From Marisa cornuarietis (taxonomy: Eukaryota > Mollusca > Gastropoda > Architaenioglossa > Ampullariidae), in contig SMMW01000092.1 in NCBI GenBank assembly GCA_004794655.1, forward strand, positions 368,288 through 432,287: a stretch of DNA of 64,000 nt, in the 5' to 3' direction. The position numbers and the translations under genes were made by a program. Of this stretch, positions 22,782-33,210 are shown in pieces. Position 1 is the stretch's first letter. The number at the start of each line of letters is the position of its first letter. The notes under the pieces were generated by a model that searched no databases, had not been told where the DNA came from, and saw only the letters and a program-made list of their open reading frames with translations.

Positions 22782-23242
22782 TTAAAGGGAAAGGCAAGTG
22801 AAACAGCAAGTGAAATGAGAGATACTGACAATAACAATATTTCGGGTTGCAGACCAATCTTTTACTTACTATCTAAACTACATCTATTGGGCAGTGCAGG
22901 GAGACTGAGACCTCACCCTTAGTATCATGGTAGGCTGGCATCATGGGTCTGAGGATCTCGCTATACAGTTTCAGACCTGAGTACAGCGAGGAGGACCTGA
23001 GAAAGTGGAGAAGACTGGCGCGACAACGAAGTCCTTTTTATCGAATGTTCCTCCTTCGTCACAAATTCGGATCATTTTTTTCTCTCCCGTGAAATAATAC
23101 AAAACATGGCGGCCTCCAGGAACTGACACACAGTTGAGCTTTAGACTCGACTGTAAATAAACGACGGGTTTACTGAAGTGAAAGTTTTTTTTGCTGAAAC
23201 GGTTCGGAACTTCAACGTCTTTTCACTTGCCATTTCCTTTAA
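22782..23242. mobile_element. Candidate MITE with TTAA termini and ~23-bp inverted repeats
   Basis: The left end reads TTAAAGGGAAAGGCAAGTGA and the reverse complement of the right end reads TTAAAGGAAATGGCAAGTGA; both continue with AA, so about 21 of 23 bases match. Each end begins with TTAA, the target site duplicated by piggyBac-type transposases and some other elements. The 461-bp interior has no open frame for a transposase, so if real it is a non-autonomous element. The match was found by eye and only one copy is visible, so a chance or non-transposon inverted repeat is possible. Confidence 0.5.
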
Positions 23243-23454
23243 GTCGGGCATCTTTGATCGCCTTCGGAAACACTTCATTGAGCCTGCATGTTGAAATATT
23301 CACAGTAGTCACGTGATGTGTCGGCCTACGGTCCTCATTTCTTCCATAGAATCTGGACACAGGTTGGAGGTCGCGAGAGAAGTGGTTCAACTTTCAAGCG
23401 AAAACCATGAAACTAGCAGAGCAATGTAACGTGGTCTTTCTGCGACTAGAACAA

Positions 23455-23459
<5 letters not shown>
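23243..23459. other. No gene seen
   Basis: Short unique stretch between the candidate MITE and the GT/GC tract; nothing recognised. Confidence 0.4.
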
Positions 23460-23491
<32 letters not shown>

Positions 23492-23503
23492 CGCGCGTAT
23501 GTA

Positions 23504-23533
<30 letters not shown>
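23460..23533. repeat. Compound (GT)n(GC)n(GT)n microsatellite
   Basis: Alternating purine-pyrimidine run: GT repeats, then GCGCGCGCGCGCG, then GTATGTAT and more GT repeats, ending in GA repeats. Such sequence favours left-handed Z-DNA in vitro; that is general knowledge, not shown here. Confidence 0.95.
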
Positions 23534-23537
<4 letters not shown>

Positions 23538-23734
23538 CGTGCGTGTGTTTATTATATAACTGAGGACACAATTAACCATTTGTAAGTTTTAGTTTGGATT
23601 TGCTGTGATGTTTGCGGTTGGATTAGGTTTATTGGTTACATAGTGATGGTATAGTGGTGTGACGGTATAGCGACATCCTAGTGAAGGTATAGTGGTGTAA
23701 TAGTATATCAAGTGAGAGTGCAATCACATATGCC

Positions 23735-23735
<1 letters not shown>

Positions 23736-23783
<48 letters not shown>

Positions 23784-25170
23784 CAAGATTTGGACATTCC
23801 ACACTGCGTTGCCTTATGTAGTGTACATAGTCATGGAGATCTCTCTCTGTTAAGTATTTTGTAATAATAGAGCAACTTTAATGGCTACACTACACAATAG
23901 GTTCTTATGCAGGAGGGTAAGGGACTTTATGATAAAACAGTGGAATATATGTTACACAGAGATGTATATTTATGACATATCAACACAAAGTTTCACACGT
24001 CTTCTACGCTTCTATGATCATACCTCTCACATTCACCATGGCTACATGTTTGGTCAAAAATGAGGAATTCCATTCAGAGGTGAACGGTTACATCGTTCAC
24101 AGGGGCTGTGAACAGGGAAAATTGTCAACCATTTCCTACTTATATCCAATGCCATGACTACAGAGTAAAGTTCTAACCTGAGAGACTCAGCTAGACCTGC
24201 CCGCCCTATCTTATAAACACAAGTTTTAACATCGCATGGGGTAGCTGTGTTCCCATAATGTTAATAATCTGCACCAGTATTTCACAGTTCGTGCAAGAGA
24301 GTCCATTACAAGAGGTAATCTGACAGTAATCTAGGGCAATGTCATTTTTTTTAACTTCCTTTCCAATATTTACAAATAATTTACAAAGACTTAAAACGCA
24401 CTTTCAGTTTTCTCATATTGTTTCCATTCCCAAATCTCTGGCCCATAGAGAAGAACAGGTCTTCACATCAAATATTTTACAGATTGTGTGTGCTGGGAGG
24501 CGAACTTATTCCTGCAAAGCTCTTGATGCTTTTTGGTATGAATTGTCTGTAAACACAGCGCACTATAATGTAGAAGTGATGATAATGCCTAAATGATTGT
24601 AACAAGTTTCTGCAATAATTTGCTTTTCAGCATAGTACCATTTTTCTCAATCCTTGATAAAGCCATATACATATATCTTTGTTTTGTTCATGTTAACTGC
24701 AAGAACCCAGTTGTTACAAAACATGTGTAGACAGTTAATATTACATTGAATGTCAAGAGGGCCATCAGCAACAATGGCAATGTCATCAGCAAGAATGGGA
24801 CTGCCATCAGCAACAATGGCAATGTCATCAGCAACAATGGGAATGCCATCAGCAAGAATGGGAATGCCATCAGCAACAATGGCAATGTCATCAGCAACAA
24901 TGGGAATGCCATCAGCAAGAATGGGAATGCCATCAGCAACAATGGCAATGTCATCAGAAACAATGGCAATGCCATCAGCAACAATGGCGATGTTATCAGC
25001 AACAATGGCAATGTCATAAGCAACAATGGCAATGTCATCAGCAAACATCCAAAGTAAGAGGCCCAGTGGATCTGCTCATACCAGATGCTCCACATCGTGT
25101 TAAGTTTGAACAAAGTTTAGAAAATAAAAAACATGAAGGGACTTAGTACACCACCTTGATTTAACAAATG
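23736..25170 (-). mobile_element. LINE reverse-transcriptase relic (different family from the RTE copies), 3' end in (AAT)n
   Basis: Minus-strand reading from about 25,165 shows LNQGGVLSPFMF (RT motif before the catalytic box), then LGLLLWMFADDIAIVA with the catalytic FADD at 25,034-25,045. After an in-frame 21-bp repeat expansion the protein resumes as DIQCNINCLHMFCNNW, VNMNKTKI, EKWYYAEKQI and HLGIIITSTL. Further decayed pieces are TICKIFDVKTCSSLWARD, LDSLARTVKYW and finally ICHKYTSLCNIY near 23,950. Stops and frameshifts are frequent outside 24,647-25,048, so the copy is dead. The low-coordinate boundary is a (TAA)n microsatellite at about 23,738-23,780, plausibly grown from the element's 3' tail. 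Confidence 0.75.
24757..25043 (-). repeat. 21-bp in-frame expansion of the LINE RT catalytic motif
   Basis: About 13-14 copies of a 21-bp unit, ATCAGCAACAATGGCAATGT plus C on the plus strand. On the minus strand, in the same frame as the flanking reverse transcriptase, each unit codes A-D-D-I-A-I-V or variants (ADGIPIL, ADGIAIV, SDDIAIV), i.e. the FADD box and the residues after it. A 63-bp higher-order pattern (AATGGCAATGTC, AATGGGAATGCC, AAGAATGGGAATGCC) is visible. No stop codon interrupts the array in this frame. Normal reverse transcriptases have this motif once. Confidence 0.85.
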
Positions 25171-26996
25171 GGTATCTGCAAGTCGGTCTAACCTCCCTGT
25201 ACGTGCTAACCTCATCGCACGCGCTAACCGCAAATGGTCTTTGATTACAAGCACGACGCATGCGCTTTCAGCCTGGCAGGTGGGCGCCGTGGTGACGACG
25301 TAGTCCTGTTTACGTCATTCCGTACGTTCACGTCCCTTTTGCCTCGGTTTTGCTGATTGGGTCTGTAATTAACCGTAAAGCCACAGTGCGCCATTAATTA
25401 TGAAGAAAACATCGATCGGAGCCAGAGCCAGGACTGGTGGGGTTGGTGGGTGTGTAGGGGGAGGCAGTGAGGCTGCAAGCGCCCTCTGTCGTCACTGTCC
25501 TGCAGTTCCATCTCCGCCTCGCAGACGTACGGCATCATCGGAAGATACTGAGCAAGGAGGTAGACACATTCAACAATCGGCGATTCGTTGTGTGAAATTC
25601 AGTCAGGTGAGGGACTTTACCACGCTCACGTGTAACAGGTCATCGAGGTCAGAGTTTATTGAAAGTCTTTGTGAACTTTATTTCCTGATCTGCGAGGTGT
25701 TAAAGTGTTAAAGTGTTAAAGTGTTGCTGTAAATGGAGCGCACGCTGTACTGTCAGGGATGTAAGGGCCGCCGTGTAAAGTGTGCAGCTCTGTCCAGGCT
25801 ATGAACGGTTGGAAATCAGATCACACATGATTACAACAATGTTAATAGATGATAAATGCATCATAGGAAATGTTATGAAGACTTAGTCTGTGGCAGAGTA
25901 AAATGAGGAAGTGTTATCACGAGGAATTCAGGTCATAGCTGTACTGAATGTGGGTCTCTGGCAGTGTCACACACAATTGTGTACAGGGCATGCTATAACA
26001 CATTTTCGTGAGAAAATGAATAAAAGAAAATTGAGCTGAAGGAGGAAGAAAATGTAGTTGTCTTTCTGTTGATCGTGTCCACCCATTGCGATGCGTTCTT
26101 GCGATGTGTCTCATCCACAACGTTGACCACTGGGGATGTTGGTTTTATCCACAGCTGAACTGTCTTGTGCTGGGGTCACCCACGTCAGACAGAACATGTC
26201 TCCTCGAGTGACACAGATCCCTTCCTGTCTTTTCTTGTCTCTTCCCTAGTCTCACGCCAGACGCAAGTCCGGCTGACTACTGGAGTCTGGTGGGGAAAAA
26301 AAGATTTCGGCGAGGGGAAGGGGGAAGAGTCAGAGACAAGGAGGAAAAATCAATGACGATGATGATTCCAGCGGCGAGGGGACGATGACAGCACTAAATA
26401 TGGACCCTCCGGGGGTCTTATTGACTGAGAGTGGGGGTGGGGGGCCGCTAGCCTCCTACCAGATGCGGCTGGCCAATAGTAAGTCTACAACTATGCAGCC
26501 TCTTCGTTACATCACAGGACAGCACGTGACCCCAGTCTAGGCTGTCTGCAAGCTGCTAACTGCTGGCCCCCGTACGATCACTTGACAGCCGGAAGGACTG
26601 CAGATGTGGCTAATGTCGACTGACCAGCAAGGGATGTCCATTAAACACAGTGGATGCTCCATTAAGCACAGTGCATGCCCCATTAAGCACACATGGAAGC
26701 TAGTCATACAACACCCTGACCTACGCCATCTTGCCGCACCAAAGTGCAGAAATGATTTGCCATGTCAGCAATCTACCGAGATTCGAACGCAGACCATCAA
26801 CAGAAATGGTGGTCAGGAAGCTATTTCCATGACAATGGTTGCTAACTTTGAAAAACACATTTTGGTTTCTTTCAAACGCATGAAAAGTGCTTCAGATATT
26901 AACAAAAATGTTGTGAGATAATTCACGCCAGAAGAAAATATAAGGAGATGCTGATGAAAAAAGAGATCGTTAGAGAATGTGAAAGAGTAGATAAGC
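25171..26996. other. No gene seen
   Basis: Contains a short GTTAAA tandem (GTTAAAGTGTTAAAGTGTTA near 25,697-25,725) and a ~22-bp motif ending in ATTAAGCACA repeated three times at 26,638-26,690. A B-box-like word (GAGATTCGAAC) near 26,779 has no matching A box. Open frames are short and unassigned. Confidence 0.45.
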
Positions 26997-27360
26997 CTTA
27001 CACTTGTGAGATCCCAGAGAATGTTAGAAACACTTGTGAGACACCAGAAAATGTTAGAAACACTTGGGAGATCACGAACAATGCTAGAAACACTCGGGAG
27101 ATCCCAGACAATGTTAGAAACACTCGTGAGATCCCAGACAATGTTAGAAACACTCGTGAGATCCCAGACAATGTTAGAAACACTCGGGAGATCCCAGACA
27201 ATGTTAAAAACACTCGGGAGATCCCAGACAATGTTAGAAACACTCCTGAGATACCAGACAATGTTAGAAACACTCGTGAGATACCAGACAATGCTAGAAA
27301 CTCCCAGGAGATCCAAGACAATGTTAGAAACTCCCAGGAGATCCCAGAGAATGATAGAAG
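26997..27360. repeat. 30-bp minisatellite (first of an adjacent pair)
   Basis: About twelve copies of AATGTTAGAAACACTCGTGA followed by GATCCCAGAC. It is stop-free in four frames because the period is a multiple of three: plus-strand NVRNTREIPD repeats and minus-strand LTLSGISRVF repeats. Neither has a coding flank on both sides, so I treat it as non-coding. Confidence 0.92.
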
Positions 27361-27485
27361 TGCACTAATCCATGTTGCACATCACTAAGTTCTTACTCTG
27401 TGTGTGTACGTCATCATTATCATCATGTTTGTTGCTGATATAATTCACACACGTGTTTTCTCTCTTCACTGCTTCCATCCTGTCA

Positions 27486-28010
27486 CCAGTTACTGATACA
27501 TCATGTAGTGTGTCATTACATACTGAAACACTGTGTAGTGTGTCACTACTTACTGACACATCATATAGTGTCACTACTTACTGATGCATCATGTAGTGTG
27601 TCACCACTTACTGATACATCATGTTATATGTCACTAGATACTGACACACTGTGTAGTGTGTCACTACTTACTGACACATCATCTAGTGTGTCACTACTTA
27701 CTGATACATCATCTAGTTTGTCACTAGATGCTGACAAGCTGTGTAGTGTGTCAATAGATTCTGACACGTTGTGTAGTGTGCCACTACTTACTTATACGCT
27801 GTGTAGTGTGTCACTAGATACTGACACGCTGTGTAGTGTGTCACTACTTACTGATACATCATCTAGTGTGTCACTAGATAACGACACCCTGTGGAGTGTG
27901 TCACTAGTTATTGACACTCTATGTAGTGTGTGACACTCTGTGTAGTGTGTCACTAGTACTGACACGCTGTGTAGTGTGTCACTACTTACTGACACTCTAT
28001 GTAGTGTGTT
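27486..28010. repeat. 30-bp minisatellite with an internal inverted repeat (second of the pair)
   Basis: About 17 copies of a unit near ACTGACACATCATCTAGTGT followed by GTCACTACTT. Most units carry TAGTGTGTCACTA, a perfect 5-bp inverted repeat with a 3-nt centre, so each unit can form a small hairpin. A few units are shortened by about 4 bp. The sequence is unrelated to the 30-bp array only 126 bp upstream. Confidence 0.9.
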
Positions 28011-29400
28011 GATTGCTAGCACGCCCAGCACAAAAGTAATTAGCAGTGGCCTTAGCAATGATGAGAGGAAATGACCGGCTCAGTCAGCTGTGACTGATGA
28101 CACTAAGGTTTTAATTTACGTTGAACACACCAGGGCGAGGGGGAAAAGCCACAGTCGTGATGACCTGGGTAGTAATGTGAGGCTTGACTTCTAAAGTGAT
28201 ACTTAGTATACTGGAATAAAGCCAGTGTACCGGAATAAAGCTGATTAAAAAGATGATTAGATAAGCTTGAATAATCAGCTTTGCTGCGGCTGTCTTCCAA
28301 GTGATTGTGATTATTACCCTCCTGACATGGGCCGGTCACAAACATGTATTTTCTCTCTATCGCTCTATCTCTGTGTTGGTGTGTTTGTGGAGGCTGGACG
28401 AGGGTAACGATTTCCCCTCTCATTTGCCCGTCAGCAGTTTCTGCATCATCTCATCGCCTGTACCCTCAAGATGTCGCTGTCTTATTGCTGGAGCTCATCA
28501 TCTTGGCTGTTGGCGCTGCTGTATGCGCTGACGTGTCTTGTTTGCACCCATCAGACCTCTTGTCTCTCTTGTCTCTCACTGGAAAGCTCATCATGCCCTT
28601 TAGTCCCCCCTCTCCACCCCCAACCCTTTCATTCAGTTCCCCTACTGACGTCGAAGCTATCACCTGTGCAGCCCCCCTCCCACCTTTGTCAGCTGTGACA
28701 TCAAAGGTTGTTTGTCAGCGCCGCCGCGTATTATCTGCCCCTGTCAGCCCCTCATTGTTTTACCCACACACACCTCACTTAACCCACGGCCCCGCCGGCT
28801 TCGTTTGGCTGCTGCTGGGGTCAACGTTGTCAACACCTCGCGCCGTCCATCAGTCGCGCGCAGCCTCGTTTGCGCGTCAACATGACGTCACAGCCATCGA
28901 TCGTCACTCGGGTCCCACAGGACCACCACTACCACCACCATCACCACTACCATCTCGCCATCTGCCAGCGGGTCTCACTTCCCCCCCCCCCTTTTCTAAG
29001 GCGGGTATCAACTGATGTGTCCCTATCATCGCATCCTAAGGTTCCCACGCCAGCGTTCGAATCCCAGCTTGGACGAGGGAAATTTTGCTAGGATCCATAT
29101 CTGGATTAAAAATGAATGAGCCGTAGATGGTACTTTTTGTTGCCACTTCTGGCGACGACTGTGGACTTAAACATGCACAGCTGATGACAGCGATAAGAAA
29201 GCAATGTTTTAGGGACAGTTCTACTGCCGTGTTTCAAGTTCAACTATCGGCCCTTTCCTTAACCTCACACGTGTACGACTTCGCACTCCAATGCACGAGA
29301 CAGACATACTTATGAGCATTTATTGGCACTAAAACCGTCATGTTTCTCTTACTTATCCTCTGTGCAGCTTAGGCATCTGGATTGTCATTTTTAAGACATC
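28011..29400. other. No gene supported; 223-codon Pro/Ser-rich open frame at 28,344-29,015
   Basis: The plus-strand frame 28,344-29,015 is among the longest non-repetitive ones but is low in complexity (runs of Pro, Ser, Leu), overlaps other open frames in pyrimidine-rich sequence and shows no domain. A single B-box-like word GCGTTCGAATCCCAGC lies near 29,053 and could be the remnant of a SINE, but no A box or body is recognisable. A C-run lies near 28,981-28,992. Confidence 0.35.
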
Positions 29401-29575
29401 TTTGCCTTAACAACTAGAATCTCGCCCTCGACAAACAGCATCACATCCCTGAGAAACAGTCTCACCTCCTACAAATAAAATCTCACACCTTGACAAAAAA
29501 ATCGCATCCTTCTCAAACAAAATCACTCTACCGACAGAGTCACATTCTTGAGAAATATAATCACTTTGTCAAGAA
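29401..29575. repeat. Degenerate ~28-bp repeat
   Basis: Loose recurrences of ATCTCAC or ATCACAT followed by a variable spacer and GACAAA or GAGAAA, about six times. Strongly diverged; may be an old minisatellite. Confidence 0.45.
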
Positions 29576-31289
29576 CTAGAAACATAATGACCTATCGCAT
29601 CGTCAAAATGTCAGCACGACTTTACAGTAAGGGGCGCGGTGGCCGTACAGACCCCCCTCCCCCTTTGACCGCCCAAGAGTTGATAGAAGCCCGTTGGACC
29701 AGATCCTCGCTGCCAGCAGTGCGACAAGAGGTCCTACCAACGTTGTCGGCATGGAGTTTCGGTCCTGTGGACATCCTCTTCCTACCTCTGCTCAGCCCCA
29801 CACTCCCTTAAAGTCTCTCCTCCGTCTCCCAGGCATATCCTCTCCAAATATCTCTTTAAAAAAAAGAATCTGTTAGATAACCTTTTTTGTCCGACGGTTA
29901 GGAATTTCCCCGGCTTGAAAATAAAAGAGTAGTAAACACGAAGCTCTTTTTCCCCGCCCCACCCTCAAGTGTTCAGCTCGCACCAACTTCACGGCCCACA
30001 ACGGCGCGGGGGGTGGGGGTGGGAGAGTGAGGGAGGGGGAGTCACAAAGACGTTGTGAAGGAGGGAAGGGGGGGTAGACGTGGGATTTCCGGCGGATCAC
30101 TTGACTGCACCGGTATTAGGCAGATGAGTCAAAAAGGAGGCAAGGGAGGCTACCGTTCTTTGCACTTGCCCCCTACCTTCCCCTCCCCACTTTTTTTTCC
30201 CTCTGCGTCGTCTCGGTGGGAGCTTTGTCTGGCCGTGCGACTAGTTTTTTTTTTTTAAAGGGAGTTACCCCCCCACCACCACCTCCATCCACCCGCGTCT
30301 GTTGTCCGCGGCTGAGAAACAGAAACAACGGCAGGAGAGAGAGAGAGAAGCAGCACCAGAAATGTCCTTCACCTTCTCTGTGAGGATCCCGAGCGGGCGG
30401 GCGGTTATCGTCAGACCGGGCGTCCTGCGGATTTCTAATGGGGACAAAAGCAGGCAGCTTTCCATGGCGGCGAGACTCTCTCTCCTCTTGCAGTCAGGCC
30501 CAGGCTGTCGTGAGTCAGCTGCTTTTTCTAAGGGACGAACAAACTGGTCTCAGCCACCGGGGTGAAGACAAGACACACTACACTTATTACATCTACAAAT
30601 TGATCCACCAGACTGTCGGTTTCATGACGACATTGATTTTGAAACAAATGTAATCCGAAATTTAATGACTAGTCGACCTTTTGAACTACAAGCAAAGAGT
30701 AAACACGTGTATTCTTTTCGTTTTTCCCGTGGATTTCACATCTGCACGTGCTTGCACACACATCACATACACAGTTGCTCTTCTATCTCTTTCACACATA
30801 CACACACACACTGATAACTTCTATCACTGCAATATAAGGTATAACAGCCACGACTCCCATCTTTCAATGTACAACGTGTGTAAAGGGCCGACCATTCAAC
30901 TGAGCAGCGGTTGTCTGAACTCTCAACAGTCTTCACACCCAAAGCCACGAAGTCTTGTAACTTCAAGCCACTAGTCCGAGTCGATCTTCCTACGTCAGGG
31001 CGAGTCGGCGAGTGGTTTGCTAGCCCCTTGTCACCTGACTTGGTCGCCAGTGAAATTCCACAGCCACAACCACGGGGCGACTCGGCGCCATACGGTGCAA
31101 GGGAAGTAACTCGTACATTTGCACAGCGGACGGTGGTTTTGCTGCGAGCCAAGGGGCGATAACAACGCACCATACACAAGGAGAAATAGGAAAGTGTAGA
31201 GAGAAACCAACCTCCGTATGTCAGAAATAATGCTCAGCTATTTACTAAATCTAGAATGCTTTATTCACTTCGAAATTTTTTTTATGTAT
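29576..31289. other. No gene assigned; coding-like minus-strand stretch near 30,895-31,165
   Basis: The minus strand carries a 138-codon frame (31,179 to 30,763). Its N-terminal two thirds are not low-complexity (ISLATKSGDKGLANHSP, SGLKLQDFVALGVKTVESSD) and read like real protein, but I cannot name a family. The rest runs into a CA-repeat tract near 30,790-30,810. It may be a fragment of an unrecognised repeat or a decayed exon. Elsewhere the interval is GC-rich non-coding sequence with G- and T-runs near 30,007, 30,066 and 30,245. Confidence 0.3.
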
Positions 31290-31490
31290 TTTGATATGAA
31301 TAAGCATTAGATTACTTTTATTTCTTGAAGCGTGCTTAAACGTTAGATTATTTTCAGACATTGAAGCATGCATAGACATTAGCTTATTTCTATATAGTAA
31401 AGTATTCAATATCAATAAAGATTACATTTTTATGTGAAAAGGTTACATTTTTTTTATTTTGAAACATGCATAAATATAAAAATGCGTTTT
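31290..31490. repeat. Degenerate ~47-bp AT-rich repeat
   Basis: The phrase GAAGCGTGCTTAAACGTTAG recurs as GAAGCATGCATAGACATTAG and again as GAAACATGCATAAATA, spaced about 47 bp or a multiple of it. Three to four decayed copies. Confidence 0.5.
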
Positions 31491-31599
31491 CTTTAGAACG
31501 AAGTTGTTTAAAGCTGATATTCTCATTAGGTGTTGTAATGTTCGCATAAAGTCATCCTCTTCTCTGCACAAGAAACAAGTCGGCCCACCTGTTTGCCGG

Positions 31600-33210
31600 C
31601 CCAACGGTACCTGTCGTCAGCGGGGGTGGGGGGTGGGAACTGATGACTCGCAACAGCGGGGAGGTCAGGCCGCTTGGTTTTTTTTTTCTCTGACCCGGAC
31701 GGAGTCGTCCCTCCAATGTATTCCTGGAGTCTTCGATGGTGTCTCCTGTCTCGCAACATGGCCGAGCTCCCTGTTTTTGTCGCCGTTTGACGGTGGTGAG
31801 CAATGATTCCTTAGGACCCACCAGGGTGGCGTACGAAATCGTTTGCCCCCTGTACGAGAGGCGAAGCAGCCGTATTTAGTTTCGAATACCTGGATGTCGC
31901 TGGGAGCAAGGTCCACGAGTCACAGCCGTACAATAGAATAGGGACGATGAAGGAGACATGAATACAATGTATCGTACAGCTTGTATTTAGTGGCAAAGAT
32001 GATGTTTCTGCTGTCCAACATTTTGTTCAGTCTGGCGATCGCTGCTGTCGCAGTTGTGATTCTGCTCCGAATGTCCGCCGCACAACCCCCTTCCTTGGAG
32101 AACGTGGCACCCAGCTACTTGAAGGTCTGCACCTCCTCGGGCTGCACGCCGAACAAGAGCCCTGCCCGATATTGTTCACCATGACTTGTCAGTGCTTATC
32201 TCCATCCCGTATGCACCCGCGGTGCTTGAGAATTTGTCTGCGAGGTCCTGTAACTCGCTGTTGCTGCCCACCATCTGATCGATGTCATCTGCAAAGCACA
32301 GGTTACATAATGGTCTCTCTTTCTCCGAAGGGCAAGGAGGTGGATAGTCTGGGTGTATATCTCGTATGATACTCTTCAGATGGATGTTAAACAGCACCAG
32401 ATACAAAGGACAGTCCTGGCGAACGCCCACTGTCGTCGGGAAGAGCTCTCCCATCTGAGTGTTAAGTAGTATTGAGTTCCTGGAGCCAGTATACAGCACT
32501 TCAACGGGTCAAAGGAGACCCTCTTCAATGTTGAATTTCCGCATCACGTGCCACAGCCCCTCGTGCCAGACTATCAAAAGCTCTCTTGAAGTCAATGAAG
32601 TGGTGGTACAGATCCTTACTATGTTGTAGATGTTTTTCTATCAGGACGCACCTTCACGGAAGTCGATCTTTCCTGCTAGCAGCTCTTCAGCCATATGGGT
32701 GAGGAGATATTGGATCACCGTCACCATAACCTTGCTTGGATGGTTTATTAGGCTTACTGTTCGATAGTTCTTTAATGCTTGTTGTTGCCCTTCTTTGTAA
32801 GGGTATGGCCAGTGATTGCGTCCATTTTTTGTGCCACTTTTAGTTTTCCAGATTTTTCGACACAGTATAGTAAGTGCCTTCACTGTCTCTTCACCACAAT
32901 CAAACATGTTCAGGGTGGCGAACTGGCCTCCATCTTGAGCCTGGAAAAGATCTGAAACATTTGGGTCTGGCAGCTTGATCAGGTCAAAGCGAATATGGGG
33001 ATTGAGTGTGTGGCTCTTGAGTTTCAACTTCAAACTACCCCATGTTCGTGCTTGGTTTTATCTCCTGTACCAGAGCTTGTGGCCTTCGTCCGCTGTTGTC
33101 TCTCCAAAGGCCGTCCACCTGATGTCTGCCAGGCCCACGATGTCCCACATGTAGCGTGTGAGCTCGCGAGTGAGCTTATGCACCTTTCCACACTAATGTG
33201 ATGAGCGGGT
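31600..33210 (-). mobile_element. RTE-type LINE, near full span but with two large internal deletions
   Basis: Minus-strand blocks in order: endonuclease start LTRYMWDIVGLADIRW and TTADEGHKLWYR (33,190-33,060); a jump directly to LKSHTLNPHIRFDLIKL and DLFQAQDGGQFATLNMFD (33,030-32,890); a second jump to GEETVKALTILCRKIWKT and YRTVSLINHPSKVMV; RT motif A LYHHFIDFKRAFD (about 32,610-32,573); VGVRQDCPLYLVLFNIHL; catalytic FADDID with FADD at 32,284-32,295; and the C-terminal VGPKESLLTTVKRR and RQETPSKT to about 31,650. The catalytic half of the endonuclease and the linker are deleted, and frameshifts separate the blocks, so it is non-functional. Confidence 0.85.

Noticed and set aside
23394..23579. 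His/Thr-rich peptide frame
   Set aside because: Translation of the GT/GC microsatellite.
26770..26850. SINE suggested by the B-box-like word GAGATTCGAAC
   Set aside because: No A box at the right distance on either strand and no SINE body.
28344..29015. 223-codon Pro/Ser-rich open frame as a secreted protein gene
   Set aside because: Low complexity, pyrimidine-rich DNA, no domain, no convincing signal peptide, overlaps other open frames.
29020..29095. SINE suggested by GCGTTCGAATCCCAGC
   Set aside because: Possible tRNA-like remnant, but the A box is not convincing and the downstream sequence matches none of the other SINEs here.
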